The notes below the pieces were generated by a model. It saw nothing but the letters and a program-made list of their open reading frames with translations. It was not told where the DNA came from and ran no database searches. Below, piece after piece: positions 1 to 11,245 of a stretch of 64,000 nucleotides of DNA; within the stretch, counting starts at the first letter, position 1; each line of letters opens with the position of its first letter. This DNA comes from Haematococcus lacustris. Its lineage: Eukaryota > Chlorophyta > Chlorophyceae > Chlamydomonadales > Haematococcaceae. The translations under genes were made by a program, and so were the position numbers. The stretch spans positions 12,887,407 to 12,951,406 of the forward strand of contig JASKMD010000026.1 of assembly GCA_030144725.1 (NCBI GenBank), in the 5' to 3' direction.

Positions 1-570
1 AGGCGGATGGGCAGGCGGCAGCAGGGTGGGCATCACAAGTGGCCAGGTGGACAGCGGGCCTGCTGGAGCAGCAGGGTTGATGTGCATCAGCAGAAAATGA
101 CCTGACGGGCTGGACAGCTGGAGTGTGCACCGGCGCTGCGTACACAGCTGTGCCAGGGTAGGCGCTGAGCAGGGCATGTCGACAATTGTTATCAGCAGTA
201 ACCATTAGCGGTGACCATTAGTGATGGCCATTGGCAGTGACCATTACTTGTTCAACAGGGTTGGGCGGGGGATTGCAGCTGCTGCACCGCCACACCACCA
301 CTGCTACGGCTGCATCAGCCAGCAGCAGTGACCACGCATGGTGGTCAACAGGGCTGGATGTGGCAGATGCAGCGGCCACGGTTACAGCCCAACCAGCCAT
401 GAGCAGGGAGCTGGCACTGATCCGTGTACAGAGGCCCACAGCCCAACCACCCTCCTGCCCCCCGCCCCTGGCACCCACAGCCCACCCCCCAACCCCTTGC
501 CTCCCCCTCTGACTCTGACGCTTCAGGGAGCACACCTTGGGCAGCACACAGAGCCACAGGCCTCCCTCAC
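1..570. other. unassigned, possible 3' continuation of the TPR gene
   Basis: I see no convincing exon, RNA gene or repeat here. The sequence is GC-rich and several frames are open by composition alone. If the segment at 571-1095 is an exon of the TPR gene, this stretch should hold its next intron and exon. Confidence 0.4.
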
Positions 571-2501
571 CTGGTTCACGGCCAGCTGGATCGCCACAGC
601 GGGTGGCAGCTGGTTCAGCACGCTGCTCCTCACCCCCTCCGGCCCCCCTGCACGCGGCCCCCCTTGGCCCGCCCCGGACTTTGCCGCCAGGCCCCTGTTG
701 TGCGCCTGCACTGCGGCACAGTCAACCTGCTCCACGCCAAACGAGGGGTCGGGGGGGGCAGGGGCAGGGCCGGGGGGGGCGGCGGCAGCCCTGGCTCGCA
801 CCACAGGGCTGGGGGCCTTGGGGCCTGGGCGGGGGGCGGAGCTGGAGCTGGGGCCTGGCACTGCCCCTGAGCCTGACGTGCCTGGCCCAGTAGACGCTGA
901 CAGGGGGGAGGGGCCAAGGGGGGTGGGCGGTGGGCTGTGGCCTTGGCCATTGGCAATCTGAGTGGGGGCTGGCAGTGGGGCGGTGGGTGAGGCTGTGCTG
1001 GGGCTGCTGCTTGCTGGGGTGGGGGCCACTGAGGATGCTGGCGCGGGAGAGGGGGCAGCGAAGGGGCTGGGGCTGGCCAGCAAGGCAGCCGCTGTCTGCG
1101 GGGCAGGGGGAGGTGAGGGCAGGGGGAGGTGAGGGCAGGGGGAGGTGAGGGCAGGGGGAGGTGAGGGCAGGGGGAGGTGAGGGCAGGTGAAGGTGGGGGA
1201 CAAGGTGCATGTCACAGCTGGTGCCCACTGGACTGGAGCAGTGGGGCCTTAGCTAGAGCCAGGTGTGGCGTTGAGGTGGACAGCTGATGGCTTGAGTGCA
1301 GGGCAGGGCTGGGGACAGGGCATGTGTGCAGGCCAGATCAGATCAGATCAGATCAGATCAGATCAGACCAGATAAGGATTTGTTTGTGAGAGGAGGGACG
1401 GGATACAGCAGCGCGAGGTAGGGGTGTGCCAAGAGGGTTTAGGGCAGGTGAGGCAGCCAAGTCGTGCACCTGAAAGGAATGGTGGGTGAGGCCAGCAGCA
1501 CACAGCAGCAGCAGCACCAAGGCCAGGCACAGGGCCAGAGGGGAGGTGGCCAGCCTGAAAGCATAGGTGCAGGGATCGAATCCTCGCAGCTCCTGGGGGT
1601 TGGACACAACCAGGGGGAGGGGGGCAGGGACAGCCATCAGGGTGTGCTGAGAGGTGTGGGGGCGCGACTGAGTGCGGTCTGCCAGCAGGGGAGCTGCGTG
1701 TGATTGTGTTGCGCAACCAGGGAGCTGTCATGAGTGATGGTGGGTCCAGCTTTGCCTGCTGTGGGGCTCAGGCAGCCGGTGAGATCACACTGCAGAGGGA
1801 GAGGATGGTGGTGAGGTGGCTGGCTTGAACTTTAGGATAGCCAGGGAAGCTGTGCAGTGTGGAGCAGTAAGGTGGCATGGTGCGGTGGGGTAGCTGTGGG
1901 AAAAGGGTGTGGTGTGTGGCTGGGTCAGGGTTAGGCTACTAAAACCCCTGACCCCCTAACCCCCAAGTGAGGGGTGGTGGCGCGGCGCTGTGGTCTAAGG
2001 TGGGCTGGTCAGCCTGGGGCAGCTGATGTCTGCAGGAGCAGCTCACCCCAGAAGGGTCCTGCAGGGCTGTAGCTATGCTGACCACGGTGTGCAAGTCACT
2101 GTGGGGGCTGGCTTTGCTGAGGGCGGCTTGCCACACGTGAACAGCGTCGTCGAGCCTCTTCAGTGCCACCAGCACTTGACCCTTGCGGTACAGCGCCTCG
2201 AGGTAGTCGGGGGCCAGCTCCACCGCGGCATCGAAATCCTGCACACGAGCAACCCGCGATGGACGCAGTCAAACAGCAAGGTCCAGCTACATTTGAGGGC
2301 GGCTGACGCTACCTTCAATGCTTGACGGTAGAGTTGCAGCCGTTGTTTGCAGTAGCCACGGTTTTGGTACAAGGACGCTAGACACCGCGACGGACCGCGC
2401 TGCACTTCCGTCTTTATCTCGCCGTCCAGAGCGCGGATTGCAGCGGTGGTATTATTCTCAAGGATCGCAAGGACCAATTCATTGTGCGAGGAAGTGCTCA
2501 T
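571..2501 (-). CDS. SRFR1/TTC13-like TPR protein, partial
   Basis: Exon 1 is 2313-2501 (63 codons from ATG at 2501) and exon 2 is 2047-2238 (64 codons). Both junctions have GT/AG sites in phase 0. The joined peptide holds TPR-like helices, with motifs such as LYQNRGYCKQRLQLYRQALK followed by DFDAAVELAPDYLEALYRKG. Helix layout and wording resemble the N-terminus of plant SRFR1 (a TPR regulator of effector-triggered immunity) and animal TTC13; this match is from memory of the family. A further open segment at 571-1095 (175 codons, phase 0, AG at 1096-1098 and GTGAGG at 565-570) is Pro/Ala/Ser-rich and may be a later exon, but its link to the TPR part is inferred. The 3' end lies beyond the window or is unresolved in 1-570. 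Confidence 0.6.
1101..1190. repeat. 16-bp minisatellite (GGGGGAGGTGAGGGCA)n
   Basis: About five near-perfect copies of a 16-bp unit lie just upstream (in minus-strand sense) of the acceptor at 1096-1098. They would be an intronic purine-rich tract if the exon at 571-1095 is real. Confidence 0.9.
1335..1367. repeat. pentanucleotide array (GATCA)n
   Basis: Six to seven perfect copies of the unit AGATC/GATCA, in a presumed intron of the TPR gene. Confidence 0.9.
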
Positions 2502-2771
2502 CGAGCAACCACGTGCTGCAATGTTTGCGACCGGTGTAAACTAGGGTAGTTAGCCCCTGACGGTTGATCCCACCCATCAAGAAGCAGCAGAGGGCTGACT
2601 TGTACCTGACGCCAGGTGCACACTGCACGCGCTGAGGGCACCGCTGAGGGCTCTGCCATTGCCATGAGCAGCCAACAGGGGCTTACAGCTGCAAGCTTCT
2701 GCCAGCCCATCCTGAGCGGGTGGGGTGGATCGACGGCAAGGTTCAACAGCGACAAGCTGCACCATCACATA

Positions 2772-4399
2772 CAGTGATGCATGTAATAGTACGTAATTAC
2801 ATGTGATTACACGCGTAACTCTGTTGGAGCTTTGTAACAATGTAGTTACCAATGTACCGTACTATCTCTTTTGGTTCGCGAAGCCCCCAACATTTAAAAC
2901 TAAATACTCCTTCCCGACCCCAAAAGAGCATTGTTTACTATTTCCCGATGCAAAATACGCAGTAAACCACCGTTTTGCGTATGTGGGTGTGCTTATCATT
3001 ATTCTAGACAGTCATCCCTTGCATATTCTAGACAGTCATCCCTTGCAAGTCAATGGGTACTGTCACTGTGCACCAAGTCACCGTCTGGACTCTGCACTAG
3101 ATAGTGCACTGAACCACCCCCATGAAGTCATGGTGCTCCTGTGGTTGCTTGCAGTGCCGGCATATCTCTTTATCTCCTTTGGCCACTCAAACCTGTGTGC
3201 CCTAGCAGTCACCCATGCCACAACCTTGGCCAAGGCAAGCACCCCAGTAGCTGACTTGGTGCAGCCAGCCTACCGAGCTGCTGCCCCAGCTTGGCCAGCC
3301 ACCCCGGCAGCTGACCTGGTGTGGCTAGCCATCCCGGCTGCTGCCCAAGCCTTGCCAATCACCCCAACAGCAGACTTCGTGCGGCCAGCTATCGTAGCAC
3401 CCCGGCTGATAACTTGCCTACTACCCACCCCTCGCTGCTGCCACTGCTATCGTTGTTGCTGTTGTTGTCGCCGCTGCTATTGCTGCCGCTGCTGGTGCTG
3501 CCGCTGCTGTTGTTGGCGCTGCTGCTAGTGTTGCACACCAACAATGCCTGCTTGCGTGTGGGAGTGGGAGTGGGAGTGGGAGTGGGAGTGGGAGTGGGAG
3601 TGGGAGTGGGAGTGGGAGTGGGAGTGGGAGTGGGAGTGGGAGTGGGAGTGGGAGTGGGAGTGGGAGTGGGAGTGGGAGTGGGAGTGGGAGTGGGAGTGGG
3701 AGTGGGAGTGGGAGTGGGAGTGGGAGTGGGAGTGGGAGTGGGAGTGGGAGTGGGAGTGGGAGTGGGAGTGGGAGTGGGAGTGGGAGTGGGAGTGGGAGTG
3801 AGCGGCAGGGTCGCGGGCTAGCAGCAGCCCGATGCTAGAGAGCTTGCGAGGTCTGCCCGGCCCACGCTTGTCAATAGCCGCATCTTCACGATCGAGAGCC
3901 CTTTGATAGAGCATTTATCGTGTTGGTCAATCTGGCGTAGCAGATGTTTGGCTGCGTCGCCGGCACTGATGCCACGGACCACGAAGCGCACCACGAAGCA
4001 CCATTTGCGCAGGTTGGATAATTGTTTGACCACTTCGCGATTTGGTCAAGAACCACATTGTTCGCGATTTCGCGAGGCCGCAAAATCAGTTTGCGGACGC
4101 GAATTATAAGAGAGAGTACGGTATGCCAGTTCTTTTACATTATAACATAAGCACGTAATTATACGGCCGTAGTGATACGCCTTGTTGGTGATTTTACCAA
4201 ATAAAATCGTCCCCAAATTGTATCACCAATTGTTTGACCATGGACTTTGGGTCAAAACTCGTTGAGTATGACATGTACTTCGTCACCAAATTGTATCACC
4301 GGTTGTTTGAGCATGACATTTGGGTTTTCACCAGCGTATCACCAACTAGGCGTATCACTACAGTAAGCAACTTTGTAACTTTGTAAAGCCGCATCACTG
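2772..4399. mobile_element. hAT-type non-autonomous element with 8-bp TSD
   Basis: The element starts CAGTGATGC and ends GCATCACTG, a 9-bp terminal inverted repeat. It is flanked by perfect 8-bp direct repeats ATCACATA at 2764-2771 and 4400-4407. A CAG-type end with an 8-bp duplication is the hAT signature. The paralogous site at 18151-18158 carries ATCACATA once, so it shows the empty site. No intact transposase is present. On the minus strand at about 3820-4035 there are broken HTH-like words ([18 protein letters not shown]) in two different frames, reminiscent of a Tc1/IS630 N-terminus but not readable as one protein. The interior holds a 242-bp hexamer array and a 21-bp duplication near 3000-3045. 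Confidence 0.85.
3559..3800. repeat. hexamer array (GGGAGT)n
   Basis: About 40 perfect copies of GGGAGT inside the hAT-type element. All frames are open here by composition, so the His-Ser, Val-Gly and Trp-Glu readings are not genes. Confidence 0.97.
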
Positions 4400-4440
4400 A
4401 TCACATAGCGGTTGTAGCTGAAGGGCGGGGCAATGGCGTC

Positions 4441-4979
4441 CACTGCCGTGAATCACTGCCGTGAGTGACGGCGTGAGGCATGTAAATCTACATAAAAAAT
4501 AGGGGGCCAAGATGAAGAATGTGCTCGGAATGGCCTGCGACTCAACGTGCGACCTCTCCTAACTTCAACACCGCATAGTACATCAAGGAAATTGAGCGCG
4601 ACTCACTGAGCAGTAAGATCGAAAGTCGTTCTAAATTTTGGAGGCCTTAAAAATAGAGATGAGTAGTTGCTCTGGTATTCTGGATGCCAGCGCGTCTACT
4701 CGCGATGTTTCGTTTTGAATGGTCTTGCCGGCCCGTCAACCAACAGCCCAGTCAAACAAACACCCCCTACCCCTGCGGAGTACAGCCCCGGCCCTATATG
4801 AACATGACACAGATTGGTCTGACAGCCGCAGTCCAGGGCCAGAGTCCGGGGACGGATGCGGCGCTTGGCCGTGGCGTGCACTGCCTATGCGGTAAAACAT
4901 GTCCAGCCTCTGCTTCAGCGCGAGGGAGCCTCAGGTCCCCAATGCACCTGATGGCAGGTGTCTAGCCCCGAAAAGCATC
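4441..4979. other. intergenic, no feature seen
   Basis: A mixed-composition stretch after the interrupted repeat. A 93-codon frame at 4684-4965 has no recognisable domain and no supporting splice context. I call nothing here. Confidence 0.5.
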
Positions 4980-5390
4980 AGGGGCAGCAGCAGCAGGGGC
5001 AGCAGCAGCAGGGGCAGCAGCAGCAGGGGCAGCAGCAGCAGGGGCAGCAACAGCAGTAGCAGCGGCAGCAGCGGCAGCTGCGGCAGCTGCGGCAGCGGCG
5101 GCAGCGGCATCCGGGGGAGCGGCAGCAACAGCGGCAGCAGCAGCAGCAGGGGCAGCAGCAGCAGGGGCAGCTGGGGCAGGGGCAGCAGCAGGGGCAGCAG
5201 CAGCAGCAGCAGCAGCAGGGGCAGCAGGGGCAGCAGCAGCAGGGGCAGCAGTAGGGGAAGCGGCAGCAGGGGCAGCAGTAGGGGCAGCAGCAGCAGGGGC
5301 GGCAGTAGCAGTGGCAGCAGCAGCCGGGGCAGCAACAACAGGGGCAGTTGGGGTAGGGGCAGCAGCAGCAGGCAGCAGCAGGGCGGGGCT
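4980..5390. repeat. AGC/GGGGC low-complexity repeat
   Basis: Irregular copies of a 15-bp unit (AGCAGCAGCAGGGGC) with variants. Ser/Gly-, Ala/Pro- and Leu/Pro-rich readings in several frames follow from the repeat. A G-rich GGGGCTGGGAGGGGGT tract follows at 5385-5520. Confidence 0.9.
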
Positions 5391-5529
5391 GGGGCTGGGA
5401 GGGGTGGGGAGGGGGTGGGAGGGTGGGGCTGGGGCTGGGAGGGGGTGGGAGTGCGGGCTGGGGTGGGAGGGGTGGGGAAGGCGGGGCTGGGGCTGGGAGG
5501 GGGCTGGGAGGGGGCAGGTTCTGAGCGGT

Positions 5530-7145
5530 CGGGGTGGGCTAGTCATTACTGCAAGGCAAAGTTGAGTCACACCAAAGTCATTTCCAATCGGCATAACTAA
5601 TGGAATGCAGTGCTTTCTTCTCCAGCAGATGCTTCGTTGAGTAATGAACAAAGTTGACACTCGAAGTTTTGCAAAGTCAAAGTGGTCAGCTCACAACATG
5701 CCGATTTGTGCAAGGGGGTCCATTTTTCTGTGTGACTGGCCAGAGAGAGACGCACATTTTTCGCGTTTGCAGCAATGTCGAGTGTCAACTCGCCAACGAT
5801 GGTCTTCCGACGCCGCCTGTACCAATGAAAAGCGGCGCGTTGATCGTTGCATCAGAGTCCATGCCGGTGCAAGCGATCGCGGACACACCTCAGCTGCTCA
5901 GCACCGATTGTTCTAGTGGTGAGTAGTGGCACCAATGAGGGAACTCCGCCTGGCATCCAGCCGGAAGTACAATTACAGCACAGCCCGCCAGGCTCGCTCC
6001 GCGAGCCTTTTGTTGGTGCAGGCGGTGTTGGAGGGCCATCGCTAGGCATGTTATGTATCGGCATTGCTGCAAACGCGGAAAATGTGCGTCTCTCTCTCGC
6101 CAGTCACACAGGAAAAGGGACACTCATCCACAGATTTGGCAAGTTGTGATCTGACCACTGTGACTTTTCAGACTTTCGATACACAACTCTGTTCCTTACT
6201 CAACGTCACAACTGCTGGAGAAGAGGAAGGCAATGGCCATCAGTTGACTCAGGGCTGCTCGAAATGACATTGGCGTGACCCGACCTTGCCTTGCAGGAAT
6301 GACTAGCCCATCCGACCCTGCCCATTGCAGCCCCCCCCCCCTCCCAGCCCAACATCGCCTTCCTACCTCCGCTCACCCACTCCCAACCCCAGCCCGACCC
6401 TCCACCCCCCCCCCTCCCACCCCCTCCCACCCCCTCCCAGCCCCCTCACTGCCCTCCCACCCCCGCTACCCCCTCCCAACCTCAGCCCCGCCCTCCACCC
6501 CCCCTCCCAACCCCTCCCAGCCCCCCCCTTGCCCTCCCACCCCCGCTACCCCCTCCCAATCCCACCCCTGGCCTGCCCCCCCCTCCTGCTGGCCCCCCCC
6601 TGGCATGCTTACCCCTCCATCTGAGCAGCAGGGGGCCACAGCGGAGCTGGACACGAGCTTGACACGCAAGCGGGGGGCGGGCGGGAGGGATCAGACCCAA
6701 CATGTCCAGCAAGGTAACATAGAAATGGCCTACATACCTTGTGAAGCATTGCAAAGTGGCCAGGCCAACAGTACTGCTCACGAAGAGGTCAAGCATCGCA
6801 GCAGCCTTGCATATTTCCGAGCATGGGTGGAGGGGCGTCGTTACATCGGTTTGGCATGCCATGTGAACCGTTTTGACTGCGGCGACTGTCCCTCACTATG
6901 TGCAGGTGCTCCTGGGCCTCGTCGGTCGCGGCGGTCTCTCGCGGCGAGGCCCGCATGAGCAAAAAGTGCATGGATTTGAATGTGAAGATTTGAGCCGCCA
7001 TAGCACCCAGCACAGTGCACAGTATTTAATGATACAAGTTGCACCGCATAGCTGACGGAGTCCTCTATCCAGGGATGTGTAAGACATAAATAGAAACAAC
7101 GTGGTTGAGACGCGGCATCGTTTTGATTACCAGGGGTAGGTTCTC
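5530..7145. mobile_element. head-to-head chimeric copy of the CAGG-family element
   Basis: Positions 5530 to about 5835 match the right-hand part of the CAGG-family element (compare 13110-13420) in plus orientation. From about 5840 to 7145 the sequence matches the same family in the opposite orientation, ending near the AAACGACGCCGCG-type left region. The two parts meet as an inverted junction. The last 50 bp of the left end, including the terminal CCCCAAC, are absent. The C-terminal part of the element's ORF is readable on the plus strand at about 6605-6958 (AELDTSLTRKRGAGGRDQTQ, then YFRAWVEGRRYIGLACHV). Confidence 0.7.
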
Positions 7146-7569
7146 TCTCAGCTGGGACCGGCTGAGGTTAAAAGGAGCATAATGTACGGGATGTATCATG
7201 TATGCCGGTGTGCCGTACATCGACAAGGAGCCATACATGAACACGGAGGAAGCTCGCTCTGAGGCAGCTCGCTTAATGAACATGAAGCACGAATTAAGTA
7301 GCCTAGATTCAACAAAAGCAACTGAACAACAAGGCTGTACTGTCGTGCTTCGTCATGTCATTGATACTGAACAATCATGTCAAGCATGCCACTCACTCCA
7401 CTGCATCACTGCCAAAGTTTTAAGGCACGCAACGCAGGCTGCCCATGCCTCTCACCAACATGATGGGTTTCCCCATCCTCTGAACAACATTCTCGCGCCA
7501 CATTGCCTGGCACATCAAACCAATTTATTACCTGCCTTCTTTTGTTTCACTCCTTGCCTGCCCTGCCCC

Positions 7570-8260
7570 TCACCGTCCATGGGTTTGCCTCAAGGCAGCT
7601 TGAATGAGGCCACCACGTCCAATGGGCAGTGTTGGCAGAAATCCTTCTGACCCTGACGAGGCTGGGCCCGGGGCTGGTGCAGCGGGCTTCGGGGCAGCTG
7701 CAGGTGTGGAGGCGGGCGATGAGGAGGCGGGCGATGAGGGGGCGGGTGATGAGGGTGAGGCCACAGCAGGGGAAGTGGCGGGGGAGGCTGGGGCACCCCC
7801 ACCAGAGGGGCACAGCCCCGAGCCTACGTACGGCACCTTGCAGGTCTGCAGCCTGCGCACCCGAACAAGCAGCGGGGCAGACAGCCGCAGCAGCAGACGT
7901 CAGGTGGCTGTAGTCGTGCAGCTACATACATGACATGTAGTAGGTGACTTGGCATCGACTGTGTCAACAGCCTGGGTGGGAAGCTGGGCAGCTGCGCTGT
8001 GGCTGTGCTTCACAGGTGCTGTCGCAGGCTGATCTAGACAATGTGCTCATGGCTTACGCTGGCTGATCTAGAAAATGTGCTCATGGCTTATGCCAGGTTG
8101 GCGACAGGTAGCAGCGCACAAGCGACATGGAGCAGGGGAGGATGTAGCATGGCAGCATGCCAGCTACAGCTCAGGCTCCAACAGCAGCTGCCTGAGTAAG
8201 GCCCCATGACTTGTGCAGCCAGCCAGATCATGCTCGCCAGCTAGCAGCATGCTCACATGC

Positions 8261-8307
<47 letters not shown>

Positions 8308-9172
8308 CCTGGCAAGGCACACAGGTGCAAGGCACACAGGGGCAGAATGACTTGCCTTCAAGCTTGACGACAACAGGCACAAGAGCTGTTCCCTTCTCTC
8401 ATCAGCCATTCAGCACAACCATCCAACACATGACAAGCACTCCAGCCCACCCACCCCACCCTACCCTGCTGCACAGCCATCAGGGCATGCAGGCGGACAT
8501 CCTTGCCCTCAGGTGCCCACTCACGTCTTCTCGATCACATCAGCTGTGACCCCTGCAGATCTGGCCAGAGAGTTGCTGGCCAGCTGCTGGTTCAGGGTAG
8601 ACACCAGCTCAGCGTTGCACAGGCAGCCAGCCAGGGAAGCACCCGGACGGAACCCAGCAATGCTTTGCAGCTGCAGTCGCAAGGCACAACGCGGGGGCAC
8701 AATGACGCATTGTGCTGCGACCAGGTTGTCGACTGAGCTCAGCGGCACGCTGTTGAGACTGCTACTACCGCGCTGCAGGGTTGCATTGGTGAGTCAGCTG
8801 CGGGGACAAGGCGGGCCGCCGGGACGGCAACTGGCAAGCAGCTGAGTGGGGAGCGCCCTATGCGGAATCGCAGTCGGCGAGCGCACGGCTTGCTCACCCT
8901 GTCGCAGCATGCCTGTGTTGGTGGCTGGGCCTGGCAAGGGAGAAGCTGGATCAGAAAGTTGTTCTGGCCGATGCTGTTGAACGTCTGCACGAGCGCATAT
9001 TAGGTGACTTTGACAGCCGCCCTGCATCCGCTCCGCGATGACAACAGTCCCGCGCATCGCTGCGACGCACCGACAAGCATTGCGATGGCGAGTTCACGGT
9101 CTGTGCGCGAATGGACAGCGCGATTCCGAGGACCAGCGCCACCGCGAGTGCCAATCTGCTGGCGAAGTTCAT
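7570..9172 (-). CDS. secreted eight-cysteine lipid-transfer-like protein
   Basis: Four exons keep phase throughout: 9071-9172, 8898-8984, 8525-8670 and 7570-7852, giving 205 residues with TGA at 7570-7572. The N-terminus MNFASRLALAVALVLGIALS is a clear signal peptide. The mature part has exactly eight cysteines (residues 32, 51, 60, 61, 79, 81, 116, 126) in the order C-C-CC-CxC-C-C, the eight-cysteine motif of the protease-inhibitor/seed-storage/LTP superfamily. That family forms a disulfide-bonded four-helix fold with a lipid cavity. Key words are QNNFLIQLLPC, GCLCNAEL and TCKVPYVGSGLCP. A tail of about 70 residues rich in Pro, Ala and Ser follows, as in cell-wall-associated algal members. 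Ligand and location are inferred. Intron 3 (7853-8524) holds a (GGCT)n tract and a tandem duplication. Confidence 0.8.
8028..8097. repeat. two-copy tandem duplication, about 35 bp
   Basis: The segment GGCTGATCTAGANAATGTG and the following CTCATGGCTTA occur twice in tandem with few differences, inside intron 3 of the lipid-transfer gene. Confidence 0.85.
8261..8306. repeat. tetranucleotide array (GGCT)n
   Basis: About eleven perfect copies of CTGG/GGCT in intron 3 of the lipid-transfer gene. Confidence 0.95.
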
Positions 9173-9764
9173 TCCAGATGCTGGTGGCTGCTTGGTATGT
9201 AGTACGGATGCTGGGGTGTACGTGCTGTGCTATTCCGCTGGCTATGTGCTGGCTCAATTGTGCGGCCTGTGTAATAGTTGAATTGAGGGGTGGTTTGACA
9301 GGAGGACCTGTCCGCAATATTGTCTATAATCAGCGCACGCACGATGCGCGACACGTCAACTCCGCGGTCTTAAACATGCCTAAACTGCTGCTGTAGGGCA
9401 TGGAACGCCATGCCTGCCCCTACGACCTCACGTTGGTCAAGAGGAATTCCACGCTAGAGGTTGGTGGCCTTAACCAGCCTGCAAATCATCAAGCAGGCGA
9501 AAAGGTGTTGACGAGACATGCCCTAAGAATGGCTATGGGGGCAGATGGCTTCAATGACAACACCACAATCTGTTGCAAACGCATGTCAGCCAGCCAAATG
9601 CTGTACACAGAGGTTTTCCAGGGCATGTGCTGGGCCGATCCTGCATCAGCTTTGCCAACGCCAGTTGTAGAGAACGTGCCAACGCGGATAAGGTGTGTTG
9701 TCATCAACGGTGCGACCGATGACGCTACAGCTGAAATGTAGCTGGGTGAGAGTACCCACAGATA
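9173..9764. other. upstream region of the lipid-transfer gene; one unsupported frame
   Basis: A 113-codon plus-strand frame at 9400-9741 starts with ATG but has no recognised domain and no splice context. The promoter of the minus-strand lipid-transfer gene should lie here; I see no clear TATA box. Confidence 0.4.
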
Positions 9765-10055
9765 GGGAGCGTCGGATCCGTGTAACGTTACATTGTTATG
9801 TTACATGCCCTTCAACATTCGAACCTGAATATCGCCAGCATGTAGTAACCCGCATGTGTAACATATACGTACACCAGACGCTCCATGCCCACAGACAACA
9901 TCATGTAAGATGTTGTATACCGTACTCTCCCGATCGATTCCCTATCCCGAATCGTTTTTTGTCCTTCGGGAAACCGGGAAAGAGTAAACAATGTATTTTT
10001 TGGGTCCTTCGGGAAGTATGTAAACAATTAGTTGACCTTGACGAAAGAGCTAGCA

Positions 10056-10274
10056 ATGGACCAATATGTGGTCCGGGGCGTCAGTGCCGCCGACGCATCT
10101 TCTAAGCGGCACCGCGAGCTCGATCGTCAAGCGGCAGTGGTTAAGAAGTACTACCTAATAGTGCTCGCAAGTTGTCTAACTTTGGGCCTTCTCCTGGCCG
10201 CAACCCTGCCGCTCACCCTGCCTAAGGCCGCGATTACAATGGGGCGAGGCGAGGCGAGGCGAGGCTCCATGTAG
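10056..10274 (+). CDS. possible exon encoding a small membrane segment
   Basis: From ATG at 10056 the frame reads a basic stretch (SSKRHRELDRQAAVVKKYY) and then about 24 hydrophobic residues (LIVLASCLTLGLLLAATLP), which would make one transmembrane helix. The frame then runs into the GAGGC repeat. It is not recognised. Its beginning resembles sequence inside the hAT-type element at about 3950, so it may be element-derived rather than a host gene. Confidence 0.25.
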   Translation: MDQYVVRGVSAADASSKRHRELDRQAAVVKKYYLIVLASCLTLGLLLAATLPLTLPKAAITMGRGEARRGSM

Positions 10275-10342
10275 CTGCATGTGGCGTTTTTGAATTTTGC
10301 GATTTCAATGCGGCGAGACAGGCGAGGCGAGGCGAGGTGTTT
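10240..10342. repeat. GAGGC/GGCGA repeat cluster
   Basis: Imperfect copies of GGCGAGGCGA. Related clusters occur at 11246-11436 and 13711-13775, on either side of the nested CAGG-family element, which appears to have inserted into such a cluster. Confidence 0.85.
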
Positions 10343-11245
10343 AAATTTTGACCAACATTTCCGCTCATTTCCCTGCGTACGCCCATTGCAATGAATTCCT
10401 CGTCCGATGACAATCGCCCCAACAGCAGCAGCAGCAGTGGTAACAGCGAAGCTGCATGGACCCCTTTTGGCGGCCCGCGACCGCCGACCACCCCGCGCCT
10501 TGCGCATAGTCACGATGCTGCTGCCGCTGCCGTCGCTGTCAAAACATTCTTTAGCAAGGTGTTTAGCAAGGTGTTGAGCAAGGTGTTGGACGTGTGTTGA
10601 TAATGATGCTCTGCGTTGGGTATGCTATGTTGGGACTCTGCTAGGAGCAGGTTCTATATGTAGGGTTGGCTTCATTTTCACAAGGTTGCAACACGGTGCT
10701 CTGGTGTAGGCTCTGGTGTAGGCTGGTGCTCTGCAAGGCTATGATCTCTGCCTATTGCAGGTTGTGGTGCAACTCTGCTTAGAGCAGGTTTGGTGACAAC
10801 AAGTTCGCTATTGCGTGGCGGGGATGAAGGCAAGCAGCGCACGTGTAGATGTGCAACGCAAGCTCAGCTAATCTCCGCGTCAGCGGGACAATGCAAGTAC
10901 ACGCCTCTGCAAGCCTTGCGCAAGCGGGACTAACTAAACATTCTGCGCAAAGCGGTCAAAGCGGGCAAAGCAGTCAAAGCGGGCAAAGCAAAGCACGGCA
11001 GGCAGGTGCACAAGCTGAAGGCTGCTCCGCAATGTTGAGGTTGCGTTAAAACTGCGGATGAGGGACATCTGCCGTTGTCTCCTCAGGATTGTTGCCTGTG
11101 GACCGATACGGCAGAGCACTCTCCTCCCAGTCGCCGCCGAAATTACAGCTATCCGTCCTCTATCCTGGCCAGGACTTCGTCCCGTTTATCCACTAGCTGC
11201 TGCTTTGTCGATGCTGATGCTACGCTTTGCAGCCTAGTCACACCT
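10343..11245. other. unassigned sequence inside the composite element
   Basis: A possible short first exon at 10391-10557 (Ser/Ala-rich, followed by a GTGTTT donor-like site) has no other support. Short direct repeats occur (GGTGTTNAGCAA at 10558-10585; AGCGGTCAAAGCGGGCAAAG at 10951-10986). No recognised gene. Confidence 0.4.

Larger units (their letters stand above)
2589..4440. repeat. dispersed repeat interrupted by a hAT element
   Basis: Positions 2589-2771 plus 4408-4440 match about 17982-18190 closely and in the same order. The two halves here are separated by the 1.6-kb element at 2772-4399; the copy at 18 kb is uninterrupted. The repeat has no recognised coding function. Confidence 0.75.

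Noticed and set aside
1540..1620. tRNA gene suggested by GGGATCGAATCC (B-box-like)
   Set aside because: No matching acceptor stem, A box or anticodon arm can be folded around it.
3525..3914. His-Ser repeat protein with AT-hook-like GPGRPRKL
   Set aside because: The His-Ser part is the GGGAGT array. The GRPRKL part belongs to a degenerate HTH-like relic split over two frames.
4684..4965. 93-codon plus-strand frame starting MPARLLAMFRFEW
   Set aside because: No domain, no splice context and no repeat elsewhere in the window; composition alone can explain it.
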